Assembly: GCA_025800205.1 (NCBI GenBank) | Contig: JAOXSD010000237.1 | Location: forward strand, 1-38,669 | Origin: Silicimonas sp. | GTDB taxonomy: Bacteria > Pseudomonadota > Alphaproteobacteria > Rhodobacterales > Rhodobacteraceae | DNA length: 38,669 nucleotides | Direction of reading: 5' to 3' | In this document: one piece after another, positions 14,371 to 23,342 of the stretch | Layout: every line of letters begins with the position of its first letter | How positions within the stretch are numbered: position 1 is the stretch's first letter | Translations under genes and position numbers: made by a program | Notes under the pieces: generated by a model | Database searches by the model: none | Told to the model about the DNA's origin: nothing | The model's input: only the letters and a program-made list of their open reading frames with translations

Positions 14371-16143
14371 GTGCATGTGCTGACATTCCGACGCCCCCTG
14401 CCCCTGGTGCTTGGCGCTGGCGCGCGCGTGGATCTGGACCGGCCTGAGGGGGCGGCTCGGGGAGAGACCGCCCATGGCGGGCGGGCTGACGTGCGCGCGC
14501 TTGACCGGATCGGGCTGGAAACCGCGCTTCGCAACAGGCTGCTGCCGCTTGAATCCGCCGGCGCGGTGACCCCGGTGGCCTGTGCCGATCCGCGCGATTT
14601 TCACCGGCTGGCACCCCATCTGAGGTCCAGGCTCGGCCCGGTGTCCTGGCGGCGCAAATCGGCCCGGGCGATCGAGGCGGAAATCCTGCGCCTGCGCGCC
14701 CCCTATCTGGCCCGCCGGGCCGAATGCCGCACGCCGACCCCGGTGTCCTGCCGCAGCTGGTCGGGCTGCGCCACAGCCCATGTGCTGGGCGGCGGGCTGC
14801 TGATCGCGCTGGGTCTGGCGCTGTTTGCCCCGCTTGTCTTTTTCACACTTATCGCCTTCTGGGCGGTGCTGACCCTGCTCGGCGTCACCACCCTGCGCCT
14901 GATCGGCACGCTGACCTCCCTGCGCTGGGCCCGCCGGACCGGGGTCTGGGTCAGCCACCGCCAGGACCGCATGGCGTTGCGGGATCTGCCGACCATTTCG
15001 CTGCTGGTGCCATTGTTCGATGAGCTCGACATCGCCGGGCGGCTGGTGGCGCGGCTGTCGCAGCTGGATTATCCGCGCGACCGGCTCGATGTCTGCCTGA
15101 TCCTGGAAGCGGGCGACCTGCGCACCGAGGCCGCCCTGCGCCATGCGGAGCTGCCCGGCTGGATGCGGATCGTCCATGTGCCGCCGGGCCCGGTGCGCAC
15201 CAAGCCGCGGGCGATGAATTACGCGCTCGATTTTTCCGCAGGCGAGATCATCGGCATCTATGACGCGGAAGATTGCCCGGCCCGCGACCAGCTGCGCAAA
15301 GTGGCGCTGGCCTTCCACCGGGCGCCGCCCGATGTCGCCTGCCTGCAGGGCGTGCTCGATTTCTACAATGCCCACGAAACCTGGCTGACCCGCTGTTTTT
15401 CCATCGATTATGCCGCCTGGTTCCGCCTGGTGCTGCCCGGTCTGTCGCGGCTCGGCTTCGTCATTCCCCTGGGCGGGACCACGGTGTTCTTTCGCCGCCG
15501 CGCCCTTGAAGACCTCGGGCGCTGGGACGCCCATAATGTCACCGAGGATGCGGATCTGGGCGTGCGGCTCGCGCGGCACGGTTTTCGCTGTCAGTTCGTC
15601 GCCACGGTGACCGAAGAAGAGGCCACCAGCCGGATCTGGCCCTGGCTGAAACAGCGTTCGCGCTGGATCAAGGGCTATGCGATGACCTGGGCGGTGCATA
15701 TGCGCGCGCCGCGCCAGTTGCTGGCCGATCTCGGGCCGAAACGGTTTCTGGGGGTGCAGCTTCTGATCTTCGGCACCCTCAGCCACTTCCTGCTGGCGCC
15801 CTTCCTTTGGTCCTTCTGGCTGATCCTGCTGGGTCTGCCGCACCCGATCCGGGAGGTTTTCGCGCCTTCGGTGATCGTGGCCATCGCCATCCTGTTCTTC
15901 ACCGCCGAGGTGCTGACCCTGCTGACCGCCGCCCTGTCCGTTGCCACCCCGCGCCATTCCTGGCTGATCAAATGGGTGCCGGTGATGCACCTTTACTATC
16001 CGCTGGCCGCGCTTGCCTCGTGGAAAAGCCTGATCGAACTGATCTGGCGGCCGTTTTTCTGGGACAAGACCGCCCATGGCAAGGGGCGGGTCACTCCGCC
16101 ATCGGAAGATCCGACTTCGCCGCCTGATCCGCATCCCGCCTGA
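14371..16143 (+). CDS. Membrane-bound family 2 glycosyltransferase, cellulose-synthase-like
   Basis: A 590-residue inner-membrane processive-type glycosyltransferase. Residues about 45–120 resemble the N-terminal domain of GspE/PilB-type ATPases. Two membrane helices follow (about 137–180). The GT-A domain has TISLLVPLFDE (about 208), TKPRAMNYAL (277–286), YDAEDCP (297–303, DxD-like), TEDAD (391–395) and the QRSRWIKG motif (428–435, QxxRW). Three or four C-terminal helices span about 458–555. The family makes or extends exported polysaccharide; the sugar is unknown. An in-frame stop at 14362 forces the start to GTG 14371 or GTG 14377. A CtrA-type site and a hairpin precede it. The last 53 bp overlap the convergent GntR gene. 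Confidence 0.85.
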   Translation: MHVLTFRRPLPLVLGAGARVDLDRPEGAARGETAHGGRADVRALDRIGLETALRNRLLPLESAGAVTPVACADPRDFHRLAPHLRSRLGPVSWRRKSARAIEAEILRLRAPYLARRAECRTPTPVSCRSWSGCATAHVLGGGLLIALGLALFAPLVFFTLIAFWAVLTLLGVTTLRLIGTLTSLRWARRTGVWVSHRQDRMALRDLPTISLLVPLFDELDIAGRLVARLSQLDYPRDRLDVCLILEAGDLRTEAALRHAELPGWMRIVHVPPGPVRTKPRAMNYALDFSAGEIIGIYDAEDCPARDQLRKVALAFHRAPPDVACLQGVLDFYNAHETWLTRCFSIDYAAWFRLVLPGLSRLGFVIPLGGTTVFFRRRALEDLGRWDAHNVTEDADLGVRLARHGFRCQFVATVTEEEATSRIWPWLKQRSRWIKGYAMTWAVHMRAPRQLLADLGPKRFLGVQLLIFGTLSHFLLAPFLWSFWLILLGLPHPIREVFAPSVIVAIAILFFTAEVLTLLTAALSVATPRHSWLIKWVPVMHLYYPLAALASWKSLIELIWRPFFWDKTAHGKGRVTPPSEDPTSPPDPHPA

Positions 16144-16762
16144 GCCGCGCCTCGAAGGCCCGGCTGATATGGCCCCGGAGTGCGGCCTGCGCGGCGGCGC
16201 CGTCATGGGCGGCGATGGCCTCGACGATCTGGCTGTGTTCCTCCACCGCCACGAGGCTGCGCCCTTCGGCGGCCAGCGAGGTCGTGGCCATCAGCGCCAT
16301 CGAGCGGTAGACCAGATCAAGCTGCTGGACGAGAAAGCGGTTGTGCGATGCCAGATGCACCTGGCGGTGGAAGCGCCGGTTGGTGCGTGCAAGCGCTGCC
16401 GGATCATCCACCAGCGCCCGGTCCTGCTCCACATAATCGCGCAGAATGCGGATTTCTTCTTCCGTGGCATGAGACGCGGCCAGCTTCGCCGCCAGCGCCT
16501 CCAGTTCCGAGCGCACCATGTAAAGCTCGGCCATCTGCGAATGATCGAGCGAAGCCACCACCAGCGAGCGCCCGTCGCGCGCCAGCAGCGACTGGGTTTC
16601 AAGCCGTTGCAGCGCCTCGCGAATGGGCGTGCGCGAAACCCCGAAGCGATCGGCCAGATCGCTTTCCACCAGCCGGTCGCCCGGGCGAAATGTGCCAATA
16701 TCGATCGCGTTCAGGATCAGATGATAGGCGTCTTTTTGCGTGTTGCGCGCATCCGTGGTCAT
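16091..16762 (-). CDS. GntR-family regulator, FadR/FCD type
   Basis: A 223-residue regulator. The winged helix (FRPGDRLVESDLADRFGVSRTPIREALQRLETQSLLA) is at about residues 25–62. An all-helical FCD ligand domain follows, with YMVRSELEALAAKLAA, RRFHRQVHLASHNRFL and VEEHSQIVEAIAAHD; its Arg and His residues usually hold a metal and a carboxylic-acid ligand. ATG 16762 has an excellent GGAGGAGT ribosome binding site. Its 3' end overlaps the convergent glycosyltransferase by 53 bp. The target genes and effector cannot be read; no catabolic operon adjoins it. Confidence 0.9.
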   Translation of the reverse strand: MTTDARNTQKDAYHLILNAIDIGTFRPGDRLVESDLADRFGVSRTPIREALQRLETQSLLARDGRSLVVASLDHSQMAELYMVRSELEALAAKLAASHATEEEIRILRDYVEQDRALVDDPAALARTNRRFHRQVHLASHNRFLVQQLDLVYRSMALMATTSLAAEGRSLVAVEEHSQIVEAIAAHDGAAAQAALRGHISRAFEARLRRDADQAAKSDLPMAE

Positions 16763-16864
16763 GGCACTCCTCCAGTGTCCCAGACCCTATGCCAGCCGCG
16801 CCCGGTTGAAAAGCGCGCCGCCCCCTCTCTGGCCAAGACCCCGCCGCTCCGCTAGACCGGCGCC

Positions 16865-17512
16865 ATGCCGAAAGATGCCTTCTCCCATGTGGACACCTGG
16901 GTGTTCGACCTCGACAACACGCTTTACCCGCCCGAAGTGCGGCTCTTTGATCAGATCGAGGTCCGGATGACCGCCTGGGTCGCCGAGGCGCTTGGGGTGG
17001 ATGCGGCGCGGGCCGATGAGTTGCGCAAGGAGTATTGGCACCGCTATGGCACGACGCTGGCGGGTCTGATGCGCGAACACGGGGTTGATCCGGCGCCTTA
17101 TCTTACGGATGTGCATGACATTTCCTTTGACGCGCTTGAGCCCGACCCGGATCTGGCCACCGCCATCGCGGCGCTGCCGGGGCGGGTGCTGGTCTATACC
17201 AATGGGAGCGAACCCTATGCCCGGCGGGTGCTGGAAGCGCGCGGGCTGCACCATCTCTTCGAGACGGTCTACGGGGTCGAACATGCGGAATTTCGCCCCA
17301 AACCGGAACGCGCCGCCTTTGAGGCGATCATTGCCCGCGACGGGTTCGCCCCCGGCCGGGCGGCGATGTTCGAGGATGATGCGCGCAATCTGGAAGCGCC
17401 CCGCGCCCTGGGGATGCGCACGGTCCATGTGGCGCCCGAAGCACCCGCGCTGCCCCCCCATGTGGATCACCATACCGACGATCTGGCCGGGTTTCTGAGG
17501 CGGCTGACCTGA
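16865..17512 (+). CDS. HAD-family pyrimidine 5'-nucleotidase-like phosphatase
   Basis: A 215-residue HAD hydrolase. Motif I is WVFDLDNTLYPP (residues about 12–23) with the nucleophile Asp; motif II is VYTNGS; motif III Lys is in RPKPERAAF; motif IV is FEDDARNL. The NTLYPP variant of motif I and the overall length match the SDT1/PHM8-like pyrimidine 5'-nucleotidase group, which removes phosphate from UMP/CMP-type nucleotides. It is divergent from the GntR gene (102 bp apart) and 48 bp ahead of the UbiH-family gene. The true substrate is uncertain. Confidence 0.83.
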   Translation: MPKDAFSHVDTWVFDLDNTLYPPEVRLFDQIEVRMTAWVAEALGVDAARADELRKEYWHRYGTTLAGLMREHGVDPAPYLTDVHDISFDALEPDPDLATAIAALPGRVLVYTNGSEPYARRVLEARGLHHLFETVYGVEHAEFRPKPERAAFEAIIARDGFAPGRAAMFEDDARNLEAPRALGMRTVHVAPEAPALPPHVDHHTDDLAGFLRRLT

Positions 17513-17560
17513 GACACCCTGCCCGCTTTTCTCTGCGCACCAAAGGAATATGTAGGCCCC

Positions 17561-18751
17561 ATGGACCTGGATCATTGCGACCTTTTCGTCTCGGGCGGCG
17601 GCATTGCCGGCCTGATTGCCGCCCTGGCCTTTGCCGAAGCGGGGGCATCCGTGGTGCTGGCCGATCCCGCGCCCCCTCCCAGCGATCCGCAGAAAGGCGA
17701 TCTGCGTTCCACCGCCTATCTGCAACCGGCGCGTGCGCTGCTGGAGGAGATCGGGATCTGGGATCAGCTAGCCCCGGGCGCGGTGCCGCTCGAAGTGCTG
17801 GAAGTCATTGATTGCGCAGGCGATCCGGCGGAGGCGCGCACCCGCCGGGCGTTTCAATCCTCCGATCTGGGCGCCCCGGCCTTTGGCTGGAACCTGCCCA
17901 ATGCGGAGACCCGTCTGGCGCTCGCCCGGGCCGCCGAGGCCCATCCGAAGATCGATCTGCGGTTCGGCACCGGGTTCACCGCACTACTCGCCCGCGACCG
18001 GGAGGCGCGCATCACCCTGAGCGACGGCGCCCGGATCGCCACACGGCTGGCCCTGGGCGCCGATGGACGCGCGTCACCTCTGCGGGCGGCCGCCGGGATC
18101 GAGGTGGACACCACCCGCTACGGGCAGAAGGCGCTGGCCTTTGCGGTCAGCCATCCGGAACCGCATAACGCGGTTTCGACCGAGCTTTATCTCGACGGCG
18201 GCGCGTTCGTGCTGGTGCCCCTGCCCGATCACCAGGGCCAACCGGCGTCTGCCGTGGTCTGGATGAATGACGGCCCGGAGGCGCTCAGGCTGCAGGCCCT
18301 GCCCGAGACGGAGTTCAACGGGGCGGCCAGTGCGCGGTCCACCCATGTGCTAGGCCCGCTGTCCCTGATCACCCCGCGCCAGGTCTGGCCGGTGGTGACC
18401 CAGACCGCGCGGGCGCTGACAGCGAGGCGGGTGGCGCTGATCGCGGAAGCCGCCCATGTGCTGCCGCCGATCGGGGCGCAGGGGCTGAACACCTCACTGA
18501 TGGATCTGCGGTTCCTGCTGGACCTCTACAAGGCCGCCCCCGTTTCCCTCGGAACTCCAGCCCATCTCACGGCCTTTTCTGAGAAGCGGGAAAGGGAAAT
18601 CGCGATCCGAGCCCGGACGATCGATCTCTACAACCGGATCTGTAGAAGCGATATCGTGCCGGTTCAGACCTTGCGATCTCTCGGGTTGCGCATTGTCCAT
18701 GATATCAAGCCGTTGCGCCAAAGCGTGATGCGTGCGGGACTGGGTGGCTGA
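17561..18751 (+). CDS. UbiH/COQ6-family FAD monooxygenase (ubiquinone synthesis)
   Basis: A 396-residue class A flavoprotein monooxygenase. The FAD motif is VSGGGIAGLIAALAFAEAG near residue 10; ALGADGRASPLR (about 165) is the second, DG motif. The GD-like motif reads LIAEAAHVLPPIGAQGLNTS (about 290), where Glu replaces the Asp of GDAAH, a variant I recall as common in alphaproteobacterial UbiH relatives. The family hydroxylates the ring of ubiquinone precursors. Which ring carbon is attacked cannot be read, so no symbol is given; alphaproteobacteria often use a single broad enzyme (UbiL) for more than one position. A 209-bp non-coding stretch with a dyad follows. Confidence 0.87.
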   Translation: MDLDHCDLFVSGGGIAGLIAALAFAEAGASVVLADPAPPPSDPQKGDLRSTAYLQPARALLEEIGIWDQLAPGAVPLEVLEVIDCAGDPAEARTRRAFQSSDLGAPAFGWNLPNAETRLALARAAEAHPKIDLRFGTGFTALLARDREARITLSDGARIATRLALGADGRASPLRAAAGIEVDTTRYGQKALAFAVSHPEPHNAVSTELYLDGGAFVLVPLPDHQGQPASAVVWMNDGPEALRLQALPETEFNGAASARSTHVLGPLSLITPRQVWPVVTQTARALTARRVALIAEAAHVLPPIGAQGLNTSLMDLRFLLDLYKAAPVSLGTPAHLTAFSEKREREIAIRARTIDLYNRICRSDIVPVQTLRSLGLRIVHDIKPLRQSVMRAGLGG

Positions 18752-18885
18752 CCGGCAGGTCTCAGCTGCCGCGCCCTCTGCTCGCATCGCCGCCAACCGT
18801 GATGATCTGGACAAACACCCCGCAGCGGATTGAACCGATGGGCGAACGACAGACCCGAAAAACGTCCCGCTCGCGGAGAACGCCT

Positions 18886-18933
18886 CTGTCGGGCAATCTG
18901 GGCCGACAGGCTCATGTCCTCCATGCCCGACAG
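18886..18933. repeat. Inverted repeat in the gap between convergent genes
   Basis: CTGTCGGGCA (18886–18895) and TGCCCGACAG (18924–18933) are perfect 10-bp arms around 28 nt. A third related copy, GGCCGACAGG (18901–18910), lies within the loop and repeats the right arm directly. The repeat sits 28 bp from the end of the leftward solute-binding gene (18961) and 135 bp after the hydroxylase stop. It may be a terminator for the leftward gene, although no T-run follows. The rest of 18752–18960 shows no gene. Confidence 0.5.
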
Positions 18934-18960
18934 GAAATGACGTTTTTCTGGGCCAAGGGA

Positions 18961-19893
18961 TCAATTGCGCGCTGACGCGCTTCCCACCGGTCCCAGGATC
19001 TCCCAATCGTCGTAATCAGCGGAGAGAAAGCTGCTCTGATGATAGGCCTGCAGGATGGGATCCGGTTCCATCGCGCGGCTTTCGTGGATGAAAGACTGCA
19101 TATGTCTGAACGCGTCCTGTTGGTTCGACGCAAATACCATATGGCGCGTAAACGGTAGGTTGACCCGGTATCCGTCCAATCGGCGCATGGACTTTTCCCC
19201 CCAGGTGACGCTCTCTTTTTCAAGGTTTGCAAAGGTGATGTCCGCCCGCCCTTTTTCAATCATTTCCGCCAATTTATGGTAATGCGCTATGGTGATGACT
19301 TCGGCCAATTGAAGATTGTTCATTGCAACCACGTCGCTGGTCCAGGATTCGACAGCAAGACCTCTGAGTTCCCGGATTTCGTCGGACGACGAGACTGACA
19401 AAACATCTTCACGATTGTCTGTGGTGAAAAGCCCGACAAAGAACTGATCGTCCTTTAGTGCCGGATCGCTGATCAAAAGATCGGAAAATTCTTCGGTCAG
19501 GGTGTTTCGCGGCAAGCTGCTGGCATAGGCATCCGCCTGGCCCTTTTGCAGAACGCGCAGGGCACGGGCCGGGTTCGGGACAACGACGAATTCGATCCTG
19601 TCAGCAATGTCCCCGCGTCGCAACGCATGGCAGATGAACATGAGTTCCATATTCACCCGCAAGGTATCCTTGAGGATCGGATCATCCAGCGCCGGGCACC
19701 TGTCCACGTCTATATGAGTGTCATAGCCCGGCTTGGGGACCGAAGAATATTTCAACCGCTCATCGTGATTTCCCTCGTGGATCGCGATTCGAAACACCCG
19801 GTCCTGATTGGCCAAGGCCGTGGTGGCGAGCGAGAAAAACATAGCTGACGCCAGAGTTGAGCACAGTACGAAAGCCTTCACGTCGTAGCCCAT
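18961..19893 (-). CDS. Orphan periplasmic solute-binding-like protein
   Basis: A 310-residue protein with an N-terminal signal peptide (MGYDVKAFVLCSTLASAMFF, cleavage likely after TTALA near residue 28). The mature part has the two-lobed look of a family 3 or PhnD-like binding protein: NPARALRVLQKGQADAYASS, SSDEIRELRGLAVESWTSDV, KLAEMIEKGRADITFANLE and PFTRHMVFASNQQDAF. ATG 19893 with GGAGGTGAAG upstream is clear; the frame is open 14 codons further up. No ABC permease, ATPase or sensor kinase adjoins it. Its codons end in A or T more often than its neighbours', hinting at a different history. The ligand is unknown. Confidence 0.75.
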   Translation of the reverse strand: MGYDVKAFVLCSTLASAMFFSLATTALANQDRVFRIAIHEGNHDERLKYSSVPKPGYDTHIDVDRCPALDDPILKDTLRVNMELMFICHALRRGDIADRIEFVVVPNPARALRVLQKGQADAYASSLPRNTLTEEFSDLLISDPALKDDQFFVGLFTTDNREDVLSVSSSDEIRELRGLAVESWTSDVVAMNNLQLAEVITIAHYHKLAEMIEKGRADITFANLEKESVTWGEKSMRRLDGYRVNLPFTRHMVFASNQQDAFRHMQSFIHESRAMEPDPILQAYHQSSFLSADYDDWEILGPVGSASARN

Positions 19894-20011
19894 CTTCACC
19901 TCCTGGATCCGGAACTTGCGGAAAGGATAAGACAAGAAGCGATAGCACTTCCTGAATCATCGGAGGGTCTCCCGATGACATTCGACGCAAAACGACACGA
20001 ACCGTTAAGGT

Positions 20012-21142
20012 TTAAGGGGCCACATCCGCAAGAACGGCCTCCAGCCGGGCAACGGAAGCATCCACGTCCTGCAATTTGTCGAGACCGAAGAGCCCGAGGC
20101 GGAAACTGCTGTAATCGTCCCCCTCGCCCACTTTGAGCGGCACGCCCGCGGCGATCTGAACGCCGCGGGCCGCAAAGGCCCGGCCCGACTGGACCTCGGG
20201 ATTGTTGGTGTAGCAAACCACCACGCCCGGGGCGGCACACGCGTCGGCCGCGACAGAGCGGATGCCGCGTGCAGCCAGGGCGGCGCGCACTTTTGTCCCC
20301 TGCTCCCACTGGGCGTCTTTCAATTTGTCGAACCCGATAACCTTCGTTTCCACCATTACATCGCGGAAATCGCGCAGCGCATCGGTGGGCATGGTGGCGT
20401 GATAGGCATGGCCGCCGTTTTCATAGGCCTCCATGATCGAAAGCCATTTGCCCAGATCGGCGGCAAAACTGGACGATGGACGGGATTTGACCTGCGCCAA
20501 TGCGGCGTCCGACATCATCACGAGACCTGTGGACGGCGCCGCCGACCAGCCTTTTTGCGGGGCCGAGATCAGCACATCGACGCCAAGCGCTTTCATGTCG
20601 ACCCAGATGCAGCCCGAGGCGATGCAATCGAGCACGAAAAGCCCACCCACCTCATGCACGGCGGCGGCCACTTCGGCGATATAGTCATCGGGCAGGATCA
20701 TGCCGGCAGACGTCTCCACATGAGGCGCGAAGACGACGGAAGGTTTGGCCTCGCGGATCCTGGCGACCACCTCGTCGACGGGCGCAGGCGCGAACGGGGC
20801 CAGCGGATCGTTGCCGCTGCGCCGCGCCATCATGACGATTTCCTCGGACGGCAGCTTGGCCGCCTCGAAGATCTGGCTCCAGCGGAAGGAAAAGAACCCG
20901 TTGCGGATCACCATCACGGTTTCATCTTCGGCCAATTGCCGCGCCACCGCTTCCATCGCATAGGTGCCGCCGCCGGGCACCAGCGCCACCCCATCGGCAT
21001 TGTAAACCTCGCGCAGAAGCCCCGAAATGTCGCGCATCACACCCTGGAAGGCGGCACTCATGTGATTGAGAGAGCGATCGGTGAAGACCACCGAAAATTC
21101 CAGCAGCCCATCGGGATCGATATCGTCGCGCAAAGCAGACAT
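20012..21142 (-). CDS. Class V PLP-dependent aminotransferase
   Basis: A 376-residue aminotransferase of the alanine–glyoxylate / phosphonate aminotransferase fold type I branch. PGGGTYAMEAVARQL (about 55–69) binds the phosphate. HVETSAGMI and LDCIASG (Asp172) contact the ring. ISAPQKGWSAAPSTGLVMMS carries the Schiff-base Lys197. GVQIAAGVPLKVGEGDDYSSFRLGLFG near the end contains the carboxylate-binding Arg. ATG 21142 has AGGAGAA upstream. It lies 78 bp after two Lrp/AsnC genes on the same strand and may be in their transcript. The amino donor and acceptor cannot be assigned. Confidence 0.85.
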   Translation of the reverse strand: MSALRDDIDPDGLLEFSVVFTDRSLNHMSAAFQGVMRDISGLLREVYNADGVALVPGGGTYAMEAVARQLAEDETVMVIRNGFFSFRWSQIFEAAKLPSEEIVMMARRSGNDPLAPFAPAPVDEVVARIREAKPSVVFAPHVETSAGMILPDDYIAEVAAAVHEVGGLFVLDCIASGCIWVDMKALGVDVLISAPQKGWSAAPSTGLVMMSDAALAQVKSRPSSSFAADLGKWLSIMEAYENGGHAYHATMPTDALRDFRDVMVETKVIGFDKLKDAQWEQGTKVRAALAARGIRSVAADACAAPGVVVCYTNNPEVQSGRAFAARGVQIAAGVPLKVGEGDDYSSFRLGLFGLDKLQDVDASVARLEAVLADVAP

Positions 21143-21220
21143 GGCATTTCTCCTGCAAAGTTTCCTTCGGGGTAACTGGCGCGCCCCGGCGATGCAAAGC
21201 CTATCTTGGTATACCGGGGC

Positions 21221-21676
21221 TCAGATCGGCCCGGCGCGGCGTTCCTCGCTCAAAAGCACATTGGCCTCCACATCACCCACGCCCGGCAAGAGCATGATCC
21301 GGCGTCTCAGCACCCGTTCGAAATCAGCGATGTCGCGGGCGACCACGCGCAGGCGGTAATCATAGAGGCCCAGCACATGCTGGACGGTCTGAACCTCGGG
21401 GATGGCCGAGACCGCGCGTTCGAAATCCTCAAGGCTGACCCGGCCCTTGGTGGCGAGTTTCACGCCCAGAAAGACAGTGACGCCGAAGCCGAGTTTCACC
21501 GCATCCAACTCGATCCGCCGCCCCGCGATCACGCCCGCTTCGCGCAGACGTTGCAGGCGGCGCCAGGCCGCGGGCTGCGACAGCCCGGCGATCCGGCCGA
21601 GAGCGCCGGCGCTGAGGGTCGCATCGGCTTCCAATGCGCGCAGGATCGTGCGGTCGGCCGCGTCCAGATCGATCAT
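21221..21676 (-). CDS. Lrp/AsnC-family regulator (second of a tandem pair)
   Basis: A 151-residue Lrp-type regulator. The helix-turn-helix is at about residues 5–50 (LDAADRTILRALEADATLSA, then GLSQPAAWRRLQRLREAGVI). The RAM ligand and oligomerisation domain follows (VSAIPEVQTVQHVLGLYDYRLRVVARDIADF). Its ATG overlaps the stop of the upstream Lrp gene by 4 nt (ATGA), so the two are translationally coupled and possibly assemble together. The family responds to amino acids, often leucine. A class V aminotransferase follows. Confidence 0.9.
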   Translation of the reverse strand: MIDLDAADRTILRALEADATLSAGALGRIAGLSQPAAWRRLQRLREAGVIAGRRIELDAVKLGFGVTVFLGVKLATKGRVSLEDFERAVSAIPEVQTVQHVLGLYDYRLRVVARDIADFERVLRRRIMLLPGVGDVEANVLLSEERRAGPI

Positions 21677-22128
21677 ACCGGCAGAGCCTCTTCGGTCTTG
21701 ATGGTCGAGATATGCATCAAGGCCTCGATTTCGGCGATATGCGGCAGGGTCAGGATCGCCTCGCGATAAAGCGTCTGGTAATGGGCCAGATCGCGGGCAA
21801 TGACGGAAAGGCGCACATCGACCCGGCCGAGAAAGGTCTGGATGGCGAGCACCTCGGGGATGGCGCGGGCCGCTTCCTGAAATTCGGCCATGGCATTGGC
21901 ATGGGTCTTGTCGAGGGTGAAACGCAACGAGACCTCGACCGCATATCCCAGGGCCTGCCAGTTGATCCGGGTGCGCTGGCCCTTAAGGATGCCCTGATCG
22001 GCCAGCCGGTCGAGCCTGCGGGTGGCGGTGGCATTGGTCACGCCCGAACGTTCGGCCAGATCGCTGATCCGCGCTTGCGGATCGGCCTGCAGATAGCGCA
22101 GCAAGCGCCGGTCGAGATCGTCGAGCAT
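21673..22128 (-). CDS. Lrp/AsnC-family regulator (first of a tandem pair)
   Basis: A 151-residue Lrp-type regulator: LDDLDRRLLRYLQADPQARI and RSGVTNATATRRLDRLADQGIL form the HTH, and ARAIPEVLAIQTFLGRVDVRLSVIARDL the RAM domain. ATG 22128 (MLDDLDRRLLRYL) is the normal family start; an open extension to 22206 crosses the promoter region. It is divergent from ilvC, 137 bp apart, and so is a candidate regulator of branched-chain amino acid synthesis. A good promoter (TGGACA, 18 bp, TATAAG) precedes it. The two paralogues have the same length and differ clearly in sequence, so they are not a recent duplication. Confidence 0.9.
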   Translation of the reverse strand: MLDDLDRRLLRYLQADPQARISDLAERSGVTNATATRRLDRLADQGILKGQRTRINWQALGYAVEVSLRFTLDKTHANAMAEFQEAARAIPEVLAIQTFLGRVDVRLSVIARDLAHYQTLYREAILTLPHIAEIEALMHISTIKTEEALPV

Positions 22129-22157
22129 GAAATTTTCGCCAATTTCCGATTTGATGA

Positions 22158-23288
<1,131 letters not shown>

Positions 23289-23294
23289 GACCCC

Positions 23295-23321
23295 TGCCCC
23301 GGGCGCGCGCCGCCCGGGGCA
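23295..23321 (+). terminator. GC-rich terminator-like hairpin after ilvC
   Basis: TGCCCCGGGCG (23295–23305) and CGCCCGGGGCA (23311–23321) are a perfect 11-bp stem with a 5-nt loop, six bases after the ilvC stop. Only CCTCCCTTT follows, so the U-tract is weak, as is often seen in GC-rich alphaproteobacteria. Confidence 0.75.
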
Positions 23322-23342
23322 CCTCCCTTTCCCGAAAGATCG

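Noticed and set aside
14230-16206. A 658-residue open frame on the minus strand across carA's end and the glycosyltransferase
   Set aside because: Low-complexity Gln/Arg/Gly/His composition and no motif; the plus-strand glycosyltransferase has clear catalytic motifs.
20000-20016. A second CtrA-like site (GTTAAGGTTTAAGG) beside the aminotransferase stop
   Set aside because: The two TTAA elements are only three bases apart, not seven, and the place is at the 3' end of a gene.
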